Shown here: positions 9,610 through 21,597 of the stretch, piece by piece
Position numbering within the stretch: position 1 is the first letter of the stretch
Layout: each line of letters begins with the position of its first letter
Source: Leuctra nigra
Lineage: Eukaryota; Arthropoda; Insecta; Plecoptera; Leuctridae
DNA: 64,000 nucleotides
Reading direction: 5' to 3'
NCBI GenBank assembly: GCA_934045905.1
Contig: OW203770.1
Coordinates: forward strand, 29,583,259-29,647,258
Program-made: the position numbers and the translations under genes
The notes under the pieces: generated by a model
What the model was told of the DNA's origin: nothing
Seen by the model: only the letters and a program-made list of their open reading frames with translations
The model's database searches: none

Positions 9610-11008
9610 ACATTATTAATAATTGACAGGCATAAGAAGATGCACTTACGTTTAGATATATCTTTTTTACTCTAGTATTATAACATCCCCATAAAAAACA
9701 CTCCGTGTAAAAATACCAGCCAAGTCTCTTCAACTTAAAAAAAAAATGAAATCTAAAAATTCTACACTGAAAAGTAGTGATATCAAAAAATTAGCCAAGT
9801 CAAAACTTTATTTGAAAATCAAAAAATACTTGGCGCATCGTGTACATAAATAGCTTGGAAGTATAAGCCAATTATAAATTTTACATGAAATATACATATA
9901 CATAGTATACCTATAATGCCCTAAAAAAAACGATGCGCCAAGTATTTTTTGATTTTCAAATAAAGTTTTGACTTGGCTAATTTTTTGATATCACTACTTT
10001 TCAGTGTAGAATTTTTAGATTTCATTTTTTTTTTAAGTTGAAGAGACTTGGCTGGTATTTTTACACGGAGTGTTTTTTATGGGGATATCACTAGTTTTTT
10101 TAGTTTATTTACACAACTTTTAACACATATCGGAGCAACAATGACTAATTCCTTTAAAAAAATAGGCCATTTCCGAATTGGTTACTACGAAAAAATGTGT
10201 TTGGGGCTAAATATAAGCTTGTTTTGATATTCCATGAAGAATTGCGAAAGCATTGTTCCAATAGGTCCAGCCGTTTTCGAGATATGGCATCACTTCCGGT
10301 TTTCATAATGGCGGCTGAAATTACAGCCACCTAGAATTTATTTCTATAAATGTTATGTATCATTATAAGCCTTCTGAATTTGTAGTTATTGTAGTAAGAG
10401 GTGATTCAAGTCTGATTCTTCATTTTTATGACGTCATTTCCGGTTTCGGTAATAGTAAATGTATATTTTGACTATTGATATTCCATAAAGATGACCGTCT
10501 GAATCATTTGGCGATAGTTTTATTCCGATCGGTGTAGTCGTTTTCGAAATATGACGTCACTTCCGGTTTCAAAATGGCGCCTTCCGGTTGGTTTTATAAA
10601 AAGGCACCTCGGACGCCAAAAGTGCAAATGTGGTAAAAATTTCAAGTCGATCGGTTAAGCCGTTTAGGCTGTGGCGGTGATTGCGGTGTTTCGTGATATC
10701 ATCAGATGAAGATAGGTTTTAAAAGGGGTGTAATTTCACTGTTTTCACGGCCCTCTAGCCCACAAATGGCATTACCTATTGTTCCCAAATTTAGTATATG
10801 TTGTCAGGTGGGCCATAGCTCGAAATTAAGTTATTTCGCAACAATGTGAGATTTCCCAATTTTGAGATCCAGTAGGCCGAAAATGCCATGTTGTTGCTTA
10901 CAGTAAAAGTGTTTGGTCTGCTCCTCAGTTTATTAGGCATTTACGGTATGTTGAGTGAGTGTGAGTGTATAGTACGACTTGGCTGGGTGGAGCGACCGCT
11001 CCACTAGA
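9610..11008 (-). repeat. Family S repeat with an embedded MITE, copy 1
   Basis: Family S ends in a perfect hairpin plus CTAG (GCGACCGCTCCACTAG at about 10993-11008). It contains phrases such as ACTTCCGGTTTTCA, AAATGGCG, GACGTCATTTCCGG and TTCGAGATATG. The opposite end lies near TTGACAGGCATAAGAAGAT at 9625, beyond the MITE at 9686-10085. The MITE occupies the same position in other S copies. No protein is encoded. This copy is itself inserted in a family G repeat. Confidence 0.7.
9686..10085. mobile_element. Hairpin MITE of the CACTCCGTGTAAAAA family, copy 2
   Basis: The ends are TCCCCATAAAAAACACTCCG and its complement (GGAGTGTTTTTTATGGGGA ending 10085). The inverted arms are about 165 bases each and contain CAGCCAAGTCTCTTCAACTT and the TACTTGGCGCATCG inner motif. 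TA follows on the right, but the left flank is CA. It lies inside family S copy 1. Confidence 0.85.
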
Positions 11009-11266
11009 TAACTTTAAAAAAATTCAAATTGATTGGACCAACCCATCAGATTTTTTTTTAAATTTGAACCAATCAACCGATTTCAAATAAAAAAGTGTCT
11101 GCATAGTACATCCGAGTTGGTCCAACATGTGTGCAAAATTTCAGCTCGATCGAAGAAACGGTGCGACCTGAATATCGTCAGTAAACAGAAAGAAAATTAC
11201 AGAGGTGCGTTCGTGCCAAAAGAGGGAAAAGGAGATGCTCGCTTCGCTTGCTCAATTACTGAATTA
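11009..11266 (+). repeat. Family G repeat, copy 3 (partial)
   Basis: The typical G phrases (ATTTGAACCAATCAACCGAT, AATTTCAGCTCGATCGAAG) run to the characteristic end GCTCGCTTCGCTTGCTCAA at 11265. Family S copy 1 interrupts its left part. Confidence 0.65.
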
Positions 11267-11576
11267 CCCCGTTGGATTTTTTTAAAAACATAAATCACTA
11301 AATTCACATGTTTTGAAATTGGGTTGAAAGCAAACTTAAAATTCTCTAGTCCAGTAAAAGAGCAAACTGGAAATGGAAATTCCACATTTTGAAATTGGAA
11401 AAGCACACAAAATTAAATTTTCAGTTTTCACTATTCTTCACAAAAACATACAAAAAGAGTGTTTATTGAAAACTAAGTATATTTCAGAGATTTTCTATCC
11501 TTCTTTACACTGTCTATGATGTGAGATCTATTTAAATTTAAAAAGTGTGCAATAAATTACAACGGTTTGTTTTCCA

Positions 11577-11761
11577 GAGCCAAGTTTGTTGTACCTTCTT
11601 AGACCGTGGTTGTACCTCAATTATCTCAGAACTAGGTACCTATGCAACGAGCCGAGTTTGTGACTTTCGGCAGAAGGCAGGCGATTTCTGCTTTTCATTA
11701 CAACTGGCCACCAAAACACCCTGGAGAGAAAACAAACCCAACCATTTATACAAGATATTGA
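11577..11761 (+). other. Exon-like open segment, unidentified
   Basis: A good acceptor (TTTGTTTTCCAG) and donor (ATTGAG|GTGAGA) bracket 185 bases with one open frame (SQVCCTFLDRGCTS.. to ..ENKPNHLYKILR). The other two frames contain stops. The peptide is Cys-rich at its start and matches nothing I recognise. It could be an exon of a + strand gene or chance. Confidence 0.2.
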
Positions 11762-12164
11762 GGTGAGATGTATTTACTTTTCGATATTACCTACTTTTGA
11801 CAGCTATTCCAAAATACACTTCGGTTGCCAATTTTTAGTGATGGACTATTACTCAAGTGAAAAATCAACATGTGTAATTAATTATCGATAACTTGGAAGA
11901 TATGAAAGTAACATGTCGAGTCGAGTCGGTATATTAGTGAACAAATGACAGGTTGATGATGGATGCATTTACAGTTTAGGTTTTCCAACACCAAAACTAG
12001 TCCCAGCCAGGAGGCCAATTCTGGAGCTTTTACGTTTTCATTGTTTAAAATTGAAAAAGTAAATCTGAGTTTATTATTGTACATCTTCATAATCTTACTT
12101 CTTCAACAACCGGAGGCCTGCAATGTAACATACAACTTATCTACTTTGTAACTTATTTTGTACC

Positions 12165-12218
12165 TGCTCCTAAGTTGAAAAATAAATCTATTTGAATTTG
12201 AAATTGAATTAAACGTTT
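12165..12218 (+). repeat. LINE-like 3' tail
   Basis: CCTAAGTTGAAAAATAAATC is followed by degenerate TTTGAA repeats. This is the usual look of a LINE 3' terminus with a polyadenylation-type AATAAA and a short repeat tail. No reverse transcriptase frame is attached upstream. Confidence 0.4.
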
Positions 12219-12373
12219 GTTGCCAGATCCGATACATCCTCTCGCCTTTAGTAATGTTGGTATCAAAACAAGTGGTGTTGGTGCAGTTTGTTCCCTGGTA
12301 GTATAAGTATGCTGATGAAAAAAAATCAAACTCAGCATCACAGGAACTTCTAATTGTAAAGTCCGTCTTACAA

Positions 12374-12750
12374 TTGCAGCATATGTTGTGGAGATGTTCT
12401 GGTTGTGGCTTGTTGCTCATCCCCAGAGCAAGTAACGTTAACTTTCTTTCTTCACATTACTTTCAAACCATACATAATCTAAATGTTTGTCGTTCCATGT
12501 GCAAAAATGACGAGTGGATTCAGTGGACAATGTCATGCTCACAGCCGTCTGTACACTCGTCGTTCGTTCTTCCTCCTGTGAGCTGCCCGTTATCCGAGGA
12601 AAAATTGTAGTTCCCCACATGCCGTCCCGGGAAGGGGCCGGCACCGTCGAATGCGCGAATATTGAATATAAGTGTATCAGTCCTCAGTTGTATCAAGATT
12701 CAGGTGAAACTGAAGACTGTCCAAATAACTCATTAATTAATTCCCTGTGA
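12374..12750 (+). other. Coding-like segment, unidentified
   Basis: After an acceptor-like TTACAATTGCAG (12366-12377), the + strand has two overlapping open frames. One (to 12610) starts near MLWRCSGCGLLLIPR and has Cys pairs. The other (12514-12750) contains SCELPVIRGKIVVPHMP and ECANIEYKCISPQLY. Base composition is richer in GC than its surroundings. It could be a decayed gene or exon. No family is recognised. Confidence 0.2.
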
Positions 12751-13715
12751 AGAGTGTAAGCACACTCAGTCTCACGACTGGAAGCAGATTTTCATGAGAA
12801 AATTTTATTCCTAACGATCTGTGAATTTGATTCCAATTTCCGTCCTATCTGATTGAGCATCATTGTTCAACCTGTCAGACAATCAAGGAAAACCACAGTT
12901 CCGATTGCTGTGGTGAGTCTTGACCGAACACTTGACCAATTTCTTCCTTCATGCGGTCTTTTGATATGTTTGAAAGAATGCAAATGAATTACTCCATTTG
13001 TTTTGAAATCACCTTAATTATCAACTAATAATATAGGAAGGTATATTTTGTATAGGTAGGTAGGTATTAGGTACCTACCTGATCTAGAAAGTTAATTAGT
13101 AATGGAAAGAACCGGATTGGCTTATAGATTTGATGGCATCATCCGATCCCGATTAAGTCTAGGTATACTAACAAGTGACCACATCATCTACCTCTTATAG
13201 GTGAGCTCCATTTCATTGATTGATAGTAACAAAGTTTGAATAGCAATGCAAGGAGGGTTACAAGTCCATAGTCAAGGAGCCTGCCAAACAATCCGTTACC
13301 TACCTCCAAAATACACTTTTTACTTTGGCCAAGTGACCCAGAGCCTGATTCTATACCTATAACTGCGTTTCTTCTGACTTTCCTTACCACTTTGCATTGA
13401 GATAATAGAATCCCGTCTTATAATCCTGGAAGCTAGAAATATGGATGCAAGAAAGGAGTTCTAACATCAAAATAGGGTGGCAACCTAACCTTTATTTTGT
13501 CAACCCAAGGGTTTGAAGATTTCAGTTACCACATACCTACCTACTTTCAGTACGTTCTCTAGGTACCATATTATTCATGTATTCCCCAAAAAAATTTTAA
13601 CATTAACTTCATTGCAGCTCTAATTTATTATTAAACATGAAGTAATTAAACACAAACTAGACAAACTTGTTGAACGAAACAAAGTAGAAACTTCTTTATC
13701 GGTCATGTAAACAAC
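12751..13715. other. No gene seen
   Basis: This is AT-rich sequence with TAGGTAGGTATTAGGTACCT simple repeat near 13053-13078. No supported coding or repeat structure is seen. Confidence 0.4.
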
Positions 13716-13717
13716 TT

Positions 13718-14845
13718 TTGGTACTTACTTCACGGATCTATAGAACCAATGTTGTCAATCCCATTTTTTGTCAATCCCACGGTGGCTCTTTGTTAAATTG
13801 GTTTCGTAGTTATTTACAATCTCGTAAAATCATAGTAAAAATTTCAAATGTATATAGTTGCTCAAGAGAATTATTCAGCGGAGTGCCGCAGGGTTCAAAT
13901 TTGGGTCCCTTATTGTATATTATTTATGTTAACCATGTTTTCAATTTATTTCATAAAGGTAAAGTGTACATGTATGCTGATGATACTGTAATATTAGCCG
14001 CAAATAGGAATTTGGATGAAGCACAGATAGAACTTCAAAATAATTTTAATACTTTGCTACGTTGGACACATGATAATGGATTAGTAATTAATGCTGATAA
14101 AACCAAAATTATTCATATCTGTTCTCCTTATAACATTAATAAGAATTTAACAGTATATATTTTATGCCACAGTGTACAGTGTTTGCATTCATTGGGTAAT
14201 GGGATGTGTAATACGTGTTCAACCAAAATTCAGGTAGTGAACTCACATGTGTATCTAGGATTAATTATTGATAGGCATTTCTCTTGGAGTGATCACATTA
14301 ATAATTTATGTAACAGATTGCGCTTATGCAGTTATAATTTTTATAATTTATGTTCTTTTTTACCGATGAGTCTCATGAAGTTACTATATTCAGCGTTGGT
14401 CGAGTCTATTTTAGCTTACGGAATTTTAGCATGGGGAAATGCATCTGCTGTGCACCTGAATAAAATATATCAGTTGCAGTGCAAGATTTTGAAAATTATT
14501 ATATCTCCAGCTACTATACAGAATAAAAATTTATCGAAGAGTATGTATTTTTCGTATTTACAATTTTTAGATATTTCGGATCTTTTTGAATATAAATTAA
14601 TTCTTAAACAATATTTTAGCTCAGAGTTCAAAATTCTATATGATTGTGAAGTACAAATACGGGCTAAATCGCAAGGAAAATTTAGAATACCTAAATGTAT
14701 TAATAAGTATGGACAAAGACAGCTTAATTATGAAGTACCCACAATTTTTAATAATTTACCTCAAAATTTAAGAAATTTCGATACATACAATTGTATAAAA
14801 AAAGAAATTAAGATGTGGTTATTTACTAGGAATGTTTTTGGTTGA
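13718..14845 (+). pseudogene. Reverse transcriptase, C-terminal part (CR1/Jockey-group LINE)
   Basis: The 375-codon frame has RT motif B (SGVPQGSNLGPLLYIIYVN) at about residues 55-73 and motif C (YMYADDTVIL) near residue 90. Next comes the thumb region with FSWSDHINNLCNRLR and YSALVESILAYGILAWGN, typical of CR1/Jockey-group LINEs. Motif A, the fingers and the endonuclease domain are missing because of 5' truncation. The first ~18 residues are probably flanking genomic sequence. The frame has no internal stop, so the insertion is fairly young, but it cannot encode a working enzyme. Confidence 0.85.
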
Positions 14846-15123
14846 ACGGGTATTGATCCAGTTACCTAATGATGACTAATTTTTGAATATGGATTGTTTC
14901 AAATGTATTACTTCCTTATTTCTACTAGGCTGTTAAATCTGATGTTACTTTATTGTTTACGCACTTGGTCATTTTTATTGTTTCTGTATGCTTATTGTTT
15001 ATTTACATTATTTTGTCTCCCACAGACTAGCCTTTTGGCTATGTGGGATAGTTTGTAGATTTGTGTATTTATTGTATTGTGTATAATTGTGTGCAATAAA
15101 AAAAAAAAAAAAAAAAAAAAAAA
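13765..15123 (+). mobile_element. 5'-truncated LINE with poly(A) tail
   Basis: The 3' half of a non-LTR retrotransposon is present: the C-terminal part of a reverse transcriptase, a ~250-base 3' UTR, an AATAAA overlapping the tail, and about 26 A residues ending at 15123. The 5' end of recognisable LINE sequence is near HGGSLLNWFRSYLQSRK at about 13777. It is 5'-truncated, as usual for incomplete reverse transcription. Target duplications were not identified. It lies just beyond the 3' end of RpL27. Confidence 0.85.
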
Positions 15124-15685
15124 TGTACGATATATGACAGTCGCTATTTTGAACTTTCGCTATTTTGAGCATTCGCTACTATGAGCATGACAGCCCGCCA
15201 TTTTGAAAAGTAGCGGTTTTGAACCAAGAAGTAGCGGTTTTGAACCAAGAAGTAGCGGTTTTGAGCATTCGCGAATCTGGCAGTCGCAGGTTTGAGCTGC
15301 GCCCGCTAGCTTGATATACCTTGCTCCGTCAGTGTTACCAACTCACGTTCTATTCGCACGATGTTTTGACATACAATTGGCCGTGATCCTTTTTCAACCA
15401 AATTTGAATATCGTATTTTGCTGAATTTATAATTTTACTTTAAATATTTTACTCTGTTAACATGCTGAAAACATCATGATCAAAGAAAAGAGATATTCTA
15501 TTTTAAAATTGAAGCATACAAATTAGACATTGTGCAATGGGCTTTATAATGAGTAATTTTCCCGAAAGAGGGTTCACTGGTCAAACTACTATTTTTAGAA
15601 ATCTTCTAGAACAGTTTGATCTAGTTTTGATCTTAGTTTTGACTAGGAAGAAAATAAAACAATTTGTGTTTCAATATATTTCAAC

Positions 15686-15691
15686 TTTATT
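15686..15691 (-). terminator. RpL27 polyadenylation signal
   Basis: On the minus strand AATAAA begins only nine bases after the RpL27 stop codon, which gives a very short 3' UTR. Compact 3' UTRs are common in ribosomal protein genes. The cleavage site should lie near 15660-15675. Confidence 0.7.
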
Positions 15692-15699
15692 ACTGAAAC

Positions 15700-15748
15700 T
15701 TAAAAGCGCAACTTCTGGAAAAACCATTTGTTTTTTCCGCTCTTATAT
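15700..15748 (-). CDS. RpL27: Ribosomal protein L27, terminal exon
   Basis: On the minus strand an acceptor (TTTTGTTTCAG) is followed by 49 bases that complete the split Arg codon and encode YKSGKNKWFFQKLRF, then a TAA stop. This is the highly conserved C-terminus of eukaryotic L27 proteins (eL27). The single leading base matches the two-base overhang left by the exon ending at 28215, so the join is in frame. The intron between them is about 12.5 kb and filled with transposons. This exon is too short for ordinary gene finders and is easily missed. Confidence 0.93.
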
Positions 15749-15924
15749 CTGAAACAAAAAGAGACGTATCAAATTAGTAGAGAAGAGGAAACTTTCAGAA
15801 ACAAAACATGGAAAATTTAACTCTCTAAAGAAACTAGCTAAACAAACTTTTCAATCAAGTTTAAACTTTGTTCGATAAGATAATTTTACAAGTGAGATTT
15901 CAGCTGAAATACTTGTGTGTTATA

Positions 15925-16614
15925 CCATGAATTAATACACCTATACAGGGATAGATAACGCCGTATCAATTACATGCTAAACGACAGTCCCTATCCGTGT
16001 CCTGTTTTCAAATAAAATTCAGAGAAATTAAACATGGCCGACCACTAAAAGCCAAATAGTATGAGTTTTCTTGTCAAGCTGACACAATGCCTACACCAAT
16101 ATATTACCAACACATGATGTATATAGGAGCGATAATACAATATCGACTTAATTAAACCAGACAAACCTTAATAAACAGCTTATGTTCAGAAAGCCATGTC
16201 AACACGAAGGCGGGTTTTCAGATTCTTAAATATGGACGGAAAAATTGAATAGTTTCATTCTGATGTCTTGCTAATTTACATATTTACTCTCTGCTTCATG
16301 GGCAATTAAATAAACACTGATTCTTCTTCTTTGGCGTGGGAGTATTCACAGTATTGTCAGTTATTTTACGGATGAAGAAACAATTAAAGAAATTACAATA
16401 TATACGACAAAAGCACATAAAATATGTCAAAACATTTTTGTATCAGCTGTTTCAATGAAGTGACTTTTAGAAGGCTGTGGTTTATATTACTTTTACTGCA
16501 TGCATGAAAACTGCGTGAAAACGAAAGTAGAAATGTTTAGAAGGCTAAGGTGAACCGGATAGTTCAAATGAAACGCGAAGTTATCTATCCCTGTATAGGT
16601 GTATTAATTCATGG
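15925..16614. mobile_element. 690-bp MITE flanked by TTATA
   Basis: The 35-base terminal inverted repeats are perfect (15925-15959 and 16580-16614, beginning CCATGAATTAATACACC). The sequence TTATA lies directly outside each end, consistent with a 5-bp target duplication. The interior has no coding frame. It lies in the last RpL27 intron near the terminal exon. Confidence 0.85.
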
Positions 16615-16974
16615 TTATACGCCGCCGTAGTAGACTGTAGCGCCAACTAGGCAGCAGAACGGCGAAACTTTGGATAGGGAACATTGCCTTGTAACGCTAT
16701 GGCCACCGTGTTAAAAGTAGAAATATGAATAAAGAAATACGTAAGTAGCTTGTTCCTAAGTTTGCTGCGTTGTGGTATGCTTGAATTCATTTCGCAATGC
16801 TGCGATATAACACATCCTTCGATGTATTTATGCCCAAATGAATTGATGTAGCCAGAGAAAAGGAATTGCTTGACTTGAATGCAAAGTCAAGTGTTGAAGT
16901 GACACGAAACTCTCGGTTTTGCTTAAGTGAACTTTAAAGAATCCAGTGGGCTGTGGCATAATCGGGCATTATTC

Positions 16975-17255
16975 GAGAAAATAAGGAACACGACTGACCT
17001 CTGGTGGATTCTTTGCTACTATCCATGAGGGGGATAATGGAGGATATCCCTGGGATATTTATATAAATAAATTATATTAAATTTGCTTTAGTTGTTTGTT
17101 ACGGCTGAAAAAGTAAGCTTGTAACTAAATCTAAACTTCAATTGTTTCTCCATTTTCACTGCCCTATGGAAACACGAACTTCAAAATAAAAAAGTGCATC
17201 TAAAAAGTTTCCTGCCAGAAGTGGCTCCGTCACGTATTGCTTATTTGTTCGAATA
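16975..17255 (+). repeat. Dispersed repeat, copy 1
   Basis: About 280 bases recur inverted at 62100-62385. Shared phrases include GGAAACACGAACTTCAAAAT, GTTTCCTGCCAGAAGTGGCT and TTGCTTATTTGTTCGAATA. There is no terminal repeat or coding frame, and the class is unknown. Confidence 0.6.
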
Positions 17256-18355
17256 AATATTTAGATACAAAATCAGAAACTCACTTCAGTCAGTTTTACT
17301 TCAGCAAAAGCCAATATTCTTATTTCTTTATTCATATTTCTACAATTTCCATAGCTTTTTCAATACTTCACCCTCACAATGGGCTTGTTCACGCAAAGCT
17401 CAGCATAGATGGCGCCACTATGTTACCTACTTTAATCCGACTTTAGGCCGAGATGGGTAACAAAATTACGTCATTTCCGGCTTTGATTTCCGGTACAAAT
17501 AATTACGGCACAGAGTGTTTACATTATTAAAAATGACCCAAAAATTAACAGAAAAAACAAAAAACCCCTACAATGTACATAGTACAAAGATGTAGCTTTA
17601 AGTCGTCTCTTGTTTTCATGTGAAAACTATTTACTGGGCAGAGATTAGAACGCGGCAAGATGACGAAAATTTGAAAATATGGAATTTATGTTGGGTCAAT
17701 GATGACATTTCGTTTTACAAAGATATTATGCACGTAGGACACTGTGATTTACATTTTTAAATGTATTTGAGATTACAACAGACTACCAAAGACTATCAAT
17801 ACATAAATTGGTCATTTAAACTCTTTAAAACTCATTTTAGTTACTACCAAAGATGTTACCCAACCGCTGGCGCCATCCCACGGACATTTTGGTTACTAAG
17901 AAAAATGTAACTAATCTCTGCCCAACAAAGCTGCCCAAGCTAATCCGATGCTAGCGATCCTGGTGAGAGCAAATGGCAGTGAACAAGCCCATTCATTTGC
18001 ATTTCATCACCAGGTAAGCGCTATGTCATGCTAGTGGCGGCGCCTATGGCTATTCGGTGGCTATATAATATGCTTTCTAGTGATTTTCATATTATGTTTG
18101 ATTGCCAGGAATTGTCAACAATGTAACAGCCCCCTTCATAGCTACTTGGAAATCAAACTGCATGTGAACATTATTAGAAAGCAGAGCAAATAGACTACTT
18201 TCTAATAGACAAGACAAATAGACTACTTATTTGAAAGATATAATTTGTTTACTAATACTTTTTCCAAACACGTCTTGAACGAAACAATTTCACCCGTTTA
18301 ATTACTCAATTAAATAAATACCTATTACTCACACGGTTATACAAAAACGAGACTT
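17256..18355. other. No gene seen
   Basis: This is intronic AT-rich sequence with no convincing coding frame. A pair of ATGGCGCCACTAT-like and TGGCGCCATCC-like phrases near 17409 and 17869 hints at a decayed inverted repeat. Confidence 0.35.
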
Positions 18356-19700
18356 ATATTGAGCGAGTGACTCCATTCTGCACTTTTGGACACTTTCTCG
18401 TTTTTTGGGTGATTGTTTGTTGTTTTGTTTCTTAGTTTGGCCCCACGCCACAATTTTTTGAAAATATCTCCCGATTGGTCGAAAATCAAAATGTTCCTAT
18501 TCAAATTTAGCATGGATGTTACAACGACTATCATTTTCTCTTAGTTTACAAGTTTTCAGCCCAATCGGTACATAATGTATAAACTTATTGACATTTAAGG
18601 TACTAGATACCCCTAGAAATTCAAGAACTTCCCAAAATATTACATTTTCATATTTTTACACTATATTATTAATTGTTTTGTCATCTTTGTTTTAAACCAA
18701 CCCAGGAGCAGATTGGACTTGTGGTTATTTTACAATTAATTATTTAGTATTACATCCTCTGCCGAAAAATTGTTCATTTGTTAGCGAATAATATGGGGGG
18801 ACTGGGGGGGTGAACCCCCTAGGAAAAAGTGAGTCCGGGCCTTGTAGGCCCGGAAAAATGTAGAATTTCTAAAATGGAATTGGTGCATATATCTACGCGT
18901 TTTGTACAATGCTTTTCGACAAGACCACCGCTGTAGAAGGCACTACGTATGAAACTAGTCAATTCGATGGCTAGAACAGTGTAGTGTGTAGTTTAACTGT
19001 TATTTACTCAAAACTGTATTTAAGTACATTACTATCAACTTCTAACATGAGAAAACTATACCAAATTTCAAGTTAGAATTATCATTTTTTTTTGTTCTTC
19101 AGAGTGGACAAATGTTTATGTTCTGTAGAGCCCAAAAATTGTGTTTCTTTTTCTGATAAATTAATACAAAATCAATTGTATGTTTTTGTATAACAAAAAA
19201 ACTGTAAATTGATTCGCCAAATTTTAAGATTTTTTTTAAAATTGTCTGGCTAATTTTAACAAATTAGGTCCGACAGAACATTTGCATATGTGTACTGATT
19301 ACAATTCAGTTTAAAAAATTAGTCTAGCTTGACCACAACCGTAGCAATCCATGTTAAGAGCATACCATTATATTTGTAATTAAAAATTAATTAACAATTA
19401 ATTGATTAAATTTTTTTTTATTTTTTTTATTTTTATCTCTCGTTTTGTTTAAGAGAATCAATAGCAGCATTAAAAATGGGTGTAAGTTCAAAAACACGAT
19501 TTTTTCCCTCTAGGGGTATCTAGTACCTTAAATAGAAAGTCAGAAAAGATTTTATTGCCATTTAATTTCCAGTGTAATTTATCTGATTTTCTTCATGGCT
19601 CAGAGTATATAGATGGCTATTATATTCTCAGTTTCAACGAAGTCAGGTAATTTTATTTTGATCAAGTGGATCATATTTCAATACACTATGGATGTACATA
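18356..19700 (-). repeat. Family G repeat, copy 4, with a nested element
   Basis: It begins TTGAGCGAGTGACTCC at 18358 and continues with G-type phrases up to 18598. It resumes after the nested TTAA element at 19532, with text matching G copy 1 (CACTATGGATGTACATATA against CAATATGGATGTATATG near 863). Confidence 0.6.
18599..19527. mobile_element. TTAA-flanked non-autonomous DNA transposon
   Basis: Terminal inverted repeats GGTACTAGATACCCCTAGA lie at 18599 and, as the complement, end at 19527. TTAA lies immediately outside both ends. TTAA duplication is typical of piggyBac and Kolobok elements. The first bases GGTAC do not match the usual piggyBac CCC start, so the superfamily is open. The 929 bases contain no transposase. 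It is inserted in family G copy 4. Confidence 0.75.
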
Positions 19701-19704
19701 TATT

Positions 19705-20098
19705 ATGTTTTTATTTTTTTTTTTCTATATTCTCAACGGAGCCGAGGCTCCACAGGTGATAATGAAATAGAGAAGGGAGGAGAGGAAACCCGGTACCGGC
19801 ATGTAGCCTACTCCCGACGAAAGATACCAAGGGGGTCAACGGCTTAACGTCCCATCCGAAGGACGGTGTGACATTCACAGCACGAGCCTACACAACCCGC
19901 GCCGTCGAGGGACTGATAACAGGTGGAGGGAGGTCGTCACACTAACCCCCAAACACCCCAGTCTCTCTGGCCCAACGGCAGCAACTGGCAGGACAGAGTT
20001 GAATGGTCACCCATCCAACCGCTGACCCCGCTCAATGTTGCTTAACCACGGTGATCTGACGAGATCCGAGGTATCCAACACACCAGCCGTTGGGTGTG
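19705..20098 (-). mobile_element. 5S-rRNA-derived SINE, copy A
   Basis: Read on the minus strand, the head matches the internal part of 5S rRNA: GGATCTCGTCAGATCACCG, then GTTAAGCAACATTGAGC and GGTTGGATGGGTGACC. A ~250-base unrelated body follows (GACGTTAAGCCGTTG.., GGTACCGGGTTTCCTCTCC) and an A-rich tail at 19705-19720. This is the layout of SINE3-class elements, transcribed by RNA polymerase III from the 5S internal promoter. It is not a functional 5S gene because both ends of 5S are lost. Confidence 0.88.
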
Positions 20099-21434
20099 TT
20101 AATAAAACTAATAAACCATTCCAAGCTATAAAATTAAAATAAAAAATACAAATATAAAAATATATCTAATATTCATTGAAATATTTCAATGAAATTTATT
20201 TGATAGTTTGATAGTTTGATACTTAGCCGTTACGTTTTCTGTGCGTTACCCTATGTTTAGTTAGATATGAATTTATAAATCTAAACAAAAATGAATGTCT
20301 AATAAATTAATAAAACTCAGATAGTAGGGCTGGGAAAAACTGAGCAGTTTAGTTAACTAATTTATGAGTGTAAATAATACACGTTTATAAATTCTTTTAG
20401 CACATAATTTACTTTCATTATATACTGGGTAGTTGAAATAGACAACTTTTAAATGGTATTTATACCTTATCTTATTATTTAGAGCAGTATTACTGCCCCA
20501 AAGAAGCTAGTTTTGAATCGGATATTGAAGATTTTTCAATAATTTTAACAATACGGTACAATATAGCAACATCGTACTTTCGAAATTTGTATTTGTGCGG
20601 AATCATGATGGCTGAGCTTGCTGAGCTTACACCTAGAGTTTACTTTCATGAAAAGTCAAGGTATCTTTAGTATGCATTTAGTACCTTCTAACTACCTTGA
20701 GCACTCCCGTGTTGCCAAAAGTATTTTGACTTGATTCGCAATTTGAATTGAATCGCCTATAACTTTTTATTTAGCACACGATGATATTGGTTTATATTTT
20801 TTTAATGAAAGTAAATAGATCAAAGGTTCTTTCTTATATAGGTTTTTTGAAAATCTATCGGGCCAATTAAATAAAATCTTCATTTGTAGCAAATTTTTCA
20901 AACCTGCCATAAGATAACATGGGGAAAATACTGCTTTCTTATTCGCCTATCTCGAAAACTAGACACGGGAAGTATTTTATTTTATGAAGTGTTGTTTAGG
21001 GGATACCAATGAGTGAGTACAGCAAAATTGAACCCTATCTGAAAAAATGGTCGATCAACCCAGCCACCTTTCACGCTCTCAAAATGTCCGTTTAAACGTT
21101 TACAGGGATCCAACAGTTTCTACCTTCAAAAAAAGTGAGTTTTAATGACTTTTAGGTAGTAATCGACGTTTTGAAAATAAAATAGATAAGTTATACATAA
21201 ATTATATATTTTGGCTTAATGATTGATCACTTGAAATTATAATTGAGTGTGCCAGAATTTAAAGCATCCAAATGACAATTCTAAAAACGAGTTGGCAAAC
21301 GGTGTGTCGCATCTGTCCTTCATTGATAAAAAATATGTATAGGTACCCTTATAATAGCACTCTATTGTACAGAAGCAATGCTTGAAAAATTATTAGATAT
21401 TATCATTCAACAAAAATCAATTCTAAGTCAGTGG

Positions 21435-21575
21435 TTAGTTTTTAAAATAATAAGTGGGCGGACGATTAGCGTTTGTCAGGGGAACCGTATTTGTACACAA
21501 TTGGGGGTTGGGGAAGGGCCCCCCCAATACAAAGAGGGTCCGGGGCGAAGAGCCCCGGGAAAATTTTGAATTTTA
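21435..21575 (+). repeat. GC-rich dispersed repeat segment
   Basis: It starts AAAATAATAAGTGGGCGGAC and contains a GGGCCCCCCC tract and GAGCCCCGGGAAAATTTTGA. The same ordered motifs occur inverted at 25720-25985. It is probably the end of a dispersed element of unknown class. Confidence 0.5.
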
Positions 21576-21597
21576 GAAAAAGTTAGATCGTTAGATC

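Noticed and set aside
12103..12420. 105-codon minus frame with several Cys and Asn
   Set aside because: Its C-terminal third is the translation of a LINE-like tail, and the rest has no domain or splice support.
19855..20098. Candidate functional 5S rRNA gene
   Set aside because: Only the internal 5S region is retained. The ends are lost, an unrelated body and A-rich tail follow, and a second copy has the same chimeric layout.
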